Origin: Opisthorchis felineus
Taxonomy: Eukaryota; Platyhelminthes; Trematoda; Opisthorchiida; Opisthorchiidae
Reading direction: 5' to 3'
DNA: 64,000 nucleotides
NCBI GenBank assembly: GCA_004794785.1
Contig: SJOL01006494.1
Span: forward strand, 669,566 to 733,565
Positions 58,401 through 64,000 of this stretch are shown here, piece by piece (the first letter of the stretch is position 1; every line of letters starts with the position of its first letter). Both the position numbers and the translations under genes were made by a program. The notes beneath the pieces were generated by a model. It made no database searches. It saw nothing but the letters and a program-made list of their open reading frames with translations, and was not told the DNA's origin.

Positions 58401-61373
58401 TGATTTCCAACCATAGCTGCTTGAAAAGCAGGGAAAGTTGTAACCCCATCTTTAAAAAAATTGAATTGGTCCAAAATCCACCTGCGTGGAGCAAGAGATG
58501 TTTTCAAGGTAAGTAGCTGATGAAATACCAGTGCTGTAGATCATATTCTCCTACTTCCAGTTCTTTCTACAAAAGTGCCCTGTACACCACCCAGCTGATG
58601 CTCCATCTGTATGGTAACCACAGAACTTACCCTACGAAAGATGTTCTTACTTCAAGAATGACAATCACGCTTGCGGAATATCCGCGATTTAAATAATTGG
58701 TATCGAGTAGAGCCATCCGACACGCCATTGGGGGAAAGCCATGCCGGTTGGAGTAGGACGTCTTGTTCAGGTGTGCTACCACAACAACGACAGTCACTCT
58801 AGCCTACGACGATAAGAACGTTCAGCTTGAAAAGCTTTCGATTTTTGTTACCGGATGCAATTGATGCTTACTAATGTCAAGCAGATATTTCTATTGCAAA
58901 GTAGTTCCTGTTTTTCTGCTACCCATGCTTATGTTAACTTATTTACTTCGGATCAGTAGGCAGGTGCGGTCACATGCTGGCGACAATGTGTTGTATACTA
59001 CGTGATGTCGATGAAAGTGTGTGAACACGAAGTCTCCGTAATGATCAGAGTACTGTCATTTGCATTTTTCAAGAGTATAGTCCATAAGTTCAGATAGTGT
59101 CTAGTCAGTTTAACAGATGGCGTAGCTGAACACCCAAAAAATTGCCCGTAGAAGGAGAAGTTCATACTCCATATTTTAGAACGATCAAACTCAACGTAGA
59201 GAAATTCCAAACAGTGAACAATAACGGGTTAAACATCGTAGAAGAGTGAAAAACGTCAATCGATTGTACAACCGCAAGAAAGCCGCTGTTGGTTATGGCA
59301 GAAAACATAGCAATAAACGTACTGCCAATTACTAGAAGGAACAACTCACCTCCGCTAAAAGTTCCATAGCTTGGACGGCTAAGTCGCCATCAACTTTTGA
59401 TTGGATACCATCGTTCATCAGCGTTGTCGAAGAATCTACGAATGAATTATGATATTGCAATACAAGTGATATTTCGGGTGAACCAGGACCATGATGCTGT
59501 TGTGGAATAAGACCACGCAATAGGGCCCAAATGGTTTTAGTCTGACTGAACAAACCTAAAACACATTTTACCGTCCGATAGGTCTAACGCTTATCGATGA
59601 AGCGTCCCTTGCTTCGATGAATAGACTACTTTTGGTCGGCTGTTGATCAGGTGACAGTTAATCTGTTCGCCGAACTTGGCAACTAGCTTTCAAACGTTTA
59701 GTTTCGCGCACGGCAAAACCAATTGCTAAGCCCGGCGAACAGATCAACTGTCACTTGATCAACAGCCGGTAAACCCATCCGAGCTACCAATATCTAGACG
59801 TATTGCCAGACTATCTTTGACTAAATAGAGCAAATCATCTCCGTTCCGTTCTTGGACATTCTAAAAACGTTCTAAATTCACTCATATTTTCACTGTTCTG
59901 AAGAAAGAGTAGATAAGCCATTGTGGACGCGGGAGGATCAGCCAAAACTTTACGCGCTAGTGCTCGACAAGGCTGTCGCCTCCCAGTTATGCTTCTCCGC
60001 ACCGTTTCTTCATACGAAGGGGGACTCCTTGCCTATCCGTAAAGCCCGTATTCTCCGAAAATGGCCACTGACATACATAAGGTCTCGTCCAGTGAGAGCG
60101 CAAACTATTTTACGCAACTTAAATAGATGTCTAAAGCATGTCAATGCTACTAAAAGAATGGGGTAGATCTGTTTGGATGACAAGAGTACAGTTGAGAAAT
60201 CCGTCCATTTTGGAGGCCATATTGAACCAAGTAGGTGGGCGAGGAACAACAGCGAATCTCGAATATAAAAGGCTGGATTTTGGCAGACTATTAAGCCGAT
60301 AAGACAAATTCTTCATCAAGAATGTGCTCTGTGGCGCTGTATCGAAACTGGTACAGCGACGTCAGAACGCCAAATACTTTAAATAAAATGTACGGAAGCT
60401 TCCGTTTTGCAATCACTGGCACATTAGCAAGTACCTGTGAGTAAGCTAAGTAGAAAATGTAGTTTTCAAGGAACGAACACGTCCACGATAGAAAGGTTGA
60501 AGAACTTCAAGATTTACATTGTCCAGGACATTTTTTACCATAATGGATGATCGTCACAGAAGGGAACGATCCGAAGAAATTAGGAAGGAAGGCGAAACAT
60601 GAGAGCAAACAAATCTAACCCAGTTGGCAGATCTCGCATCTGCGGACTGGGATCCTGGGACGGGAAACACCAGGATTATCAACAGTCACACATGGCCGAG
60701 CCACCGCACCTCCTAAGCGGAGACAGTAGAAAAACCCTTAGTTCAGAACCAGAACATGTAAACATTTGTACCCTCATATGAACCTCCTTCGTCAACACTT
60801 TGAAAGACTAACTAGTGCAGTCTATGAGTTCAAATGCATGTTTTTCCATGAAGGTCCCTGGTCGTCCGTGAATTACATGGTAATATACATGGTAATATGC
60901 ACACACTAGTACACGGTTTATAGTCGGTCAAACCAAACAAAAGATGGACAAAAGGCCATCATTTACAAGTATACACCTTATTTACAAGTGATGGTCCGAA
61001 CAAATTAATAAAATGATTCAGTGGAAGGATCTGTCATACATGAAACTGTCTCCGTTTTACGTTCTGCTCCAGCGTCAATTCTCGAAAAACGGGGATTAGC
61101 TGCAGGTGAATCGCACTCGGTTGTAACCAGGTTGGTAGCTGACCGGGAATTGCAAAGATCAGCACGTTCGGTTGATGAACTGGAGCTATGGTTCATTGTT
61201 AATAGGTCATTTTCACTAGTTGCGGGTAGGGGCGGCGGTGGTGGTGGTACGGGACTTGAGGAGCCACGCGCATCTGGTTGTCGAACTTGCAAAGTCCGGC
61301 GAAACCAAGAAGGTTGCTCGAGAGAAGACGCAGCAACGGCCGTAGTGGACTCCAGTATTCTATGGCACAACTC
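46374..61373 (-). CDS. DOP1: DOP1 (dopey) homologue, seven C-terminal-region exons, partial
   Basis: Minus-strand exons 61373-61061, 59555-59350, 57981-57872, 56867-56656, 52944-52792, 51052-50910 and 46486-46374 join in phase into about 416 residues. Landmarks are ELCHRILESTTAVAASSLEQ then PSWFRRTLQV; LLDFVYKSDEKDRIPAFLAS; YTRRAWRREVLDLFFEPVFF; IIDNLMTQDKNTFKEVLMR; NLFSNREAEHD; VDQYAKAMPELLERLAECLR; and RMSPIQLTSLWPIVIPEL. These follow the order and spacing of the DOP1 C-terminal domain. DOP1 is a large protein (over 2,000 residues in animals) that acts with MON2 in Golgi-endosome trafficking. The N-terminal three quarters lie beyond 64000. The final exon or exons after 46374 were not found. 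A poly-proline stretch in the first exon is lineage-specific. Confidence 0.92.
46487..50909 (-). other. DOP1 intron (4.4 kb)
   Basis: It lies between the SLWP exon and the probable next exon. It contains open frames on both strands (for example 48102-48482 minus and 49261-49542 plus) with no recognisable family, and a tRNA-like SINE piece at 49783-49862. Confidence 0.6.
49783..49862 (+). repeat. tRNA-like SINE fragment of a second type
   Basis: GGCCGGACGATTAGGTGCTC is followed about 30 bases later by ATGGGTTCAAAATTCCC, which is a good box B. Box A is weak, and the sequence differs from the SINE family at 41.4 kb. Confidence 0.35.
50910..51052 (-). CDS. DOP1: DOP1 exon with SPIQLTSLWP motif
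   Basis: The acceptor is GTCTATCCCCAG and the donor is GAATTG|GTGAGA. It reads RLAECLRLGQGIVPQVHAQV, then FVFARTLVSRMSPIQLTSLW and PIVIPEL, the hallmark segment near the DOP1 C-terminus. Confidence 0.92.
51053..52791 (-). other. DOP1 intron (1.7 kb)
   Basis: No exon or known repeat was recognised. The flanking phases (1 and 1) agree. Confidence 0.7.
52792..52944 (-). CDS. DOP1: DOP1 exon with NLFSNREAEHD and VDQY motifs
   Basis: The acceptor is CCACCAACAG and the donor is CTAG|GTAGGT. It continues TFKEVL as MRLTFSQPGTLNLFSNREAE, then LKKLSYLIYASDVDQYAKAM and PELL. Spacing from TFKE to NLF matches DOP1 proteins without gaps, which fixes the acceptor. Confidence 0.92.
53540..53690 (+). repeat. 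tRNA-derived SINE, plus orientation
   Basis: It contains GAGGTTACTGACCGAAGGGT, then GTGGTTTGAACCCAGACC (box B), then TTTAGACCTGGGCGACCTGA and TAGTACATTAGCC, and ends in GTTACAACTGAACGAC. It aligns with the minus-strand copy at 35.3 kb over its whole body. Confidence 0.65.
55722..55739 (+). repeat. ATC microsatellite
   Basis: Six ATC units lie directly left of the SINE-type repeat at 55739. Confidence 0.8.
55739..55900 (+). repeat. SINE-type repeat, copy shared with the right window edge
   Basis: The first 108 bases are almost identical (one difference) to 63893-64000. The part after that, CTGTCTAGGTGTGGGCACCC then TGACAGTATCCCAGCCCTCG, matches the body of the SINE family at 53.6 and 18.8 kb. 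Confidence 0.75.
56656..56867 (-). CDS. DOP1: DOP1 exon with YTRRAW and FFQM motifs
   Basis: The acceptor is CCCCCATTCCAG and the donor is CCTAA|GTACGT. It contains KLLASVSSFQYTRRAWRREV, LDLFFEPVFFQM and IIDNLMTQDKNTFKEVL, among the most conserved segments of the family. Confidence 0.93.
56868..57871 (-). other. DOP1 intron (1.0 kb)
   Basis: No exon or repeat was recognised. The open frames at 57645-57881 on either strand run across the exon border and are not coding. Confidence 0.7.
57872..57981 (-). CDS. DOP1: DOP1 exon with LLDFVYKSDEKDRI
   Basis: The acceptor is TTTCTTGTGCAG and the donor is CGAAT|GTAAGT. It reads HMASLLDFVYKSDEKDRIP, then AFLASILSSIFPYLRVR, and is very close to the corresponding DOP1 block in length and sequence. 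It is short, in phase at both ends, and absent as a long open frame because the intron boundaries are close. Confidence 0.9.
57982..59349 (-). other. DOP1 intron (1.4 kb)
   Basis: No recognised feature. Flanking exons meet in phase 0. Confidence 0.7.
59350..59555 (-). CDS. DOP1: DOP1 exon leading to VQAMELLAE
   Basis: The acceptor is GTGTTTTAG and the donor is GCGGAG|GTGAGT. The exon carries a variable linker (QTKTIWALLRGLIPQQ and others) and ends in GDLAVQAMELLAE, the start of the helix continued in the next exon. Confidence 0.8.
59556..61060 (-). other. DOP1 intron (1.5 kb) with a hairpin element
   Basis: It contains the 132-bp inverted-repeat element at 59637-59768, which starts about 80 bases upstream of the next exon. 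Nothing else was recognised. Confidence 0.7.
59637..59768. mobile_element. Short inverted-repeat element (MITE-like hairpin)
   Basis: Arms 59637-59682 and 59723-59768 are reverse complements over 46 bases with five differences, all transitions. They begin CGGCTGTTGATCA and contain ATCTGTTCGCCG. A 40-base unpaired centre separates them. No clear target-site duplication flanks the arms. Confidence 0.7.
61061..61373 (-). CDS. DOP1: DOP1 exon with the SSLEQ-WFRR motif and poly-proline stretch
   Basis: The acceptor is TTTCGTAATAG, with in-frame stops just upstream. It reads ELCHRILESTTAVAASSLEQ, then PSWFRRTLQV, then a low-complexity part with PVPPPPPPLP and a serine run. The donor is either C|GTAAAA at 61061 or T|GTATGA at 61040. 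Both give the same phase, so the last seven residues are uncertain. Confidence 0.85.
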
Positions 61374-64000
61374 CTATTACGAAAACAAAACAGAAGTAGT
61401 ACTGAGCGACGATGTGTATCATGGCGTGATCGATAACCATCAAAAGCTATACATATGGGAGGCAGAAGTAGCAGATAGGAATTACGAGGTTGGGAAGAAT
61501 ACCACAATAAATCACAGCGGGAGTCACTATCAAACCAACAGATTTTATTTTGCAATTACTCTTAATAAAGTTAAGTGAATCGATGCTCCAGAAAGGCGTC
61601 GATGAGCAATCAGACAGATCGTTCGATATTTATCGGAATAAATGGCTCAAAGCAAAGACGGGTCGCTGAGCTAGAGTAGCTGACTTATATTGGTTCATGG
61701 CAAAATAACCAGATATACTTTCAAAAGTCGCAAAATTTCCCTAAACGTTGAAAGACCTGTTACTATTGATAGAGTTAGGAACTGAATGGCATCTGTCGGA
61801 TAAAACTTGACCGACTATTAGGTAAGTAGGAGAGACCTAGCAATTCGGGTTGTCTCCATACATAAGAAAAACAGTTCTTAATGAGCACAATTTTTGTGTC
61901 AAACCACACCACATACTTGCAATTCACGTTGCTCACGCCGGTCTTCTGTTTTACCATTAAGCTGGATGAATACGTTGAAGATCCTGAAAAGAGGGCAATG
62001 ACATGTCACGAGAATTGAGAATGATAGAACAAACTAAAAGAAGAGTGAAGTAAGTTTCCGGCTGTCAGAACAAGAAAGCCCGACGACTTGAATGCCAGCA
62101 GACAGGCGATGACAGGTATCCGATGACGATGGAGGAAACACGCAACATCAACCAGCCAACGGACTAAAAGCCCGATAATCCGGAAAGTGTTTGCATCTGT
62201 ATGCACCGTAGTCAACCATCAAAACGCTCAGAACCGGTTGACCTATCACCAAACATTGAAAGTTCCTGTGCAGACAGTCGAACCAATGTGGGTGCTAGGA
62301 GGACGAATTCATCCATCCACAATAACAATGTCAACCTGAGCAGTCTTGGTCAGCACACAGCTAGGTTCTATGTTAACGCCGGGAGTAAAAACACATATAT
62401 AGTAGCATTCATACTTCGTCAAAATTTAGCCGTGGCTCGCTCTTCACGTATAGTTTCAGTGCTGCAAACGACTTCCAGAAATTACCTTAGGTTACCAAGG
62501 GATATTCAAATTCATTTTCGGTTAGGGGTCTAGAAGTAGTTTAGGGTACACATGCTGGCAATCAGAGGGATGTCAACCAAATTGACACGTGCTATAAAAG
62601 TTTCTGATGATACCACACATTTCCAACCAGCCACAATTCAGCTACTACTAGCCCGGTAACTGTGAAGGCCCTGTCGATAGACCGATCTAGGGGTATCCAG
62701 ATCGTCATTGGAGGAATGGACCAGGTCTCAAAGAGTTGCGCGTTTGTGTATCCTAGTGATCTGTTAGGAGCACATTAAGGGTTGTCCATAATGGTCAACA
62801 GATAGGGGTTCTAGATGATGGTTCACGGATTTAGCATCCTATTTCGCAAAAACACTGAAGTTGTATGCCGATTACTGCTACCTTGTCATCAGGCCTGGAA
62901 ACGGTTTGGGCTGATGATCTTAATCGCCTATCTATTATAAGTTAGACATTCTGAGAGTCCTACATTATGGAGCACATGACAAGAGTTCATCCCTCTTTAC
63001 ACCGGATGTCGCATGGTAGTATCAGCCTCTAGGCCCGATTCAACATACTCAGTAGGATGAACAAGTGAAGTCATGCTAGGGTCAACGCTAGTTTTCGTCT
63101 TTCATTGTCGCGTTCTGTTCCACAGTCTACTCATTACAGGTTACTTTATTGAGAAAAACGCAATCACCCACTTCGAAGAGAGTATCGCATTCACTGAAAA
63201 CCAAACAGGTTTTCTTCCCAAGTTTTTAAAAAGGCTCGCGTTACGACGGTACTAAAAACTAAGGAATGCATCTTCTGTCTATCGAACCCGAATTTCTAGA
63301 TTCAACCGCTTCGCATGAAATACACATCCGAGAAAAATAAGTCAGTTTCTGGGCCGACAGGAGTTGCGCAGACCAAATCTTCGACTTGTATTAGTTCTTG
63401 AAGCATCTTTAAATTTTCCAAAGATCGACGGTCGTTGGTCATCTTGGATACATGTGGAGCATCTGACTTAATTCATAAGCAAACCCTATGGGACTGGAGG
63501 ACAGGTCATTCATAGTTTATTCTGTGATACCTTTCCCCAAAAAACGAAAACAAGAAGCTAAAGCAGGCATGTGGTGAAACTGCTCTCCATTGATTACTGC
63601 TGAACCATTTTGTTGTGCTATACGTTCGGAACATCGTCTGCGTCAGACTTGTATTCCCACGTCCCGGGTGGTACACGTATGTGACATCCAGGCGTCCATC
63701 GTCATAGGCCGTCACGAAGAGGCTGGACCTTACCGTGGTGTGGCGGTTTGTGTATCTCGGCGACCCATTGAGCTATACTGGGGGGTGTCCCCGCGACACT
63801 CACAGAGTCTCACATACCAGGTTGGTCAATGGGTAGAGGTCGGACGAACACAGTCTCCTGGTCCTCCAGGTTGGGGGTTGGAACATGTGTGGCGACGTGT
63901 TCCGTAAAAATGGTAATGTACTTGCATTCCCAGCCCAACACCGCTGCCTTGCGGTTAGGCTTTTGAGCCAAAGGCTTTGGTTGAGGACCCTAATCGTCCT
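61374..64000 (-). other. Right-hand flank, probably DOP1 intron
   Basis: The DOP1 exon ending at 61373 starts at an intron acceptor, so this should be intron. I could not find the preceding exon. The plus-strand frames at 62201-62533 and 63073-63255 match nothing known. A SINE-type repeat begins at about 63893. Confidence 0.5.
63893..64000 (+). repeat. SINE-type repeat cut by the window edge
   Basis: It has 108 bases nearly identical to 55739-55846, including TTGCATTCCCAGCCCAACAC and GGTTGAGGACCCTAATCGTC. Such high identity indicates recent activity of this family. Confidence 0.8.

Noticed and set aside
61021..61578. Plus-strand open frame of 185 codons
   Set aside because: It is the antisense shadow of the DOP1 exon at 61061-61373. 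Its glycine run is the complement of the poly-proline codons, and the minus-strand reading has clear homology and splice sites.
62006..62215. Minus-strand frame with HRHRIPV and FLVLTAG, considered as the preceding DOP1 exon
   Set aside because: DOP1 has an RIPV and an FLIL motif in this order but far more residues between them, and no correct-phase splice sites frame this stretch.
1..64000. CRISPR arrays, bacterial operons, riboswitches, rRNA
   Set aside because: There are no regularly spaced direct repeats, no polycistronic long frames and no conserved rRNA segments. The sequence is eukaryotic.

Overview
The window is nuclear DNA of an animal. Coding sequence is split into short exons by introns of 1 to 12 kb with GT..AG borders, and the remainder is dominated by decayed retroelements. 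The mix of a divergent opsin, an insulin-like peptide, DOP1, Penelope-like elements, an endonuclease/reverse-transcriptase LINE and hammerhead-ribozyme repeats suggests a parasitic flatworm, most likely a digenean trematode of the opisthorchiid type. That placement is inference from gene and repeat style, not from a database match.

Three host genes were assembled by hand from exons whose splice phases agree. (1) Plus strand, 2754-24822: the last four exons of an opsin-like seven-transmembrane receptor (TM3 to TM7), including the TM7 lysine that binds retinal in opsins. The exon or exons for TM1-TM2 must lie left of the window. (2) Plus strand, 29108-31173: a complete two-exon insulin-like peptide precursor of 134 residues with canonical B- and A-chain cysteine spacing and two extra cysteines. 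(3) Minus strand, 61373-46374: seven consecutive exons from the C-terminal part of a DOP1 (dopey) homologue. The N-terminal exons lie right of the window and the last exon was not found.

The space between exons and genes is mostly repeats. A minus-strand non-LTR retrotransposon (41760-44328) keeps an endonuclease and part of its reverse transcriptase but carries frameshifts, a deletion and a YADG in place of YADD. Its 5' leader, a family recognised by an ATGAGGCGGCC core, occurs at seven sites. Three leader copies carry a decayed hammerhead-ribozyme fold just before the place where the ORF starts. Penelope-like fragments with GIY-YIG domains lie at 13151-13470 (-) and 32832-33645 (+). A separate hammerhead-like motif of the Penelope kind lies at 20195-20250, 29723-29800 and 35720-35780. 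A tRNA-derived SINE family is scattered (18745, 35262, 41335, 53540, 55739, 63893). A 450-bp repeat occurs twice in inverted orientation inside the large opsin intron. Two near-perfect hairpins lie at 31688-31742 and 59637-59768.

The genes do not form an operon. They are an opsin and an insulin-like gene in tandem, converging on DOP1 with a repeat-rich gap of about 15 kb between. No rRNA, CRISPR or bacterial-style features were seen. One ambiguous base (n) lies at 26366.
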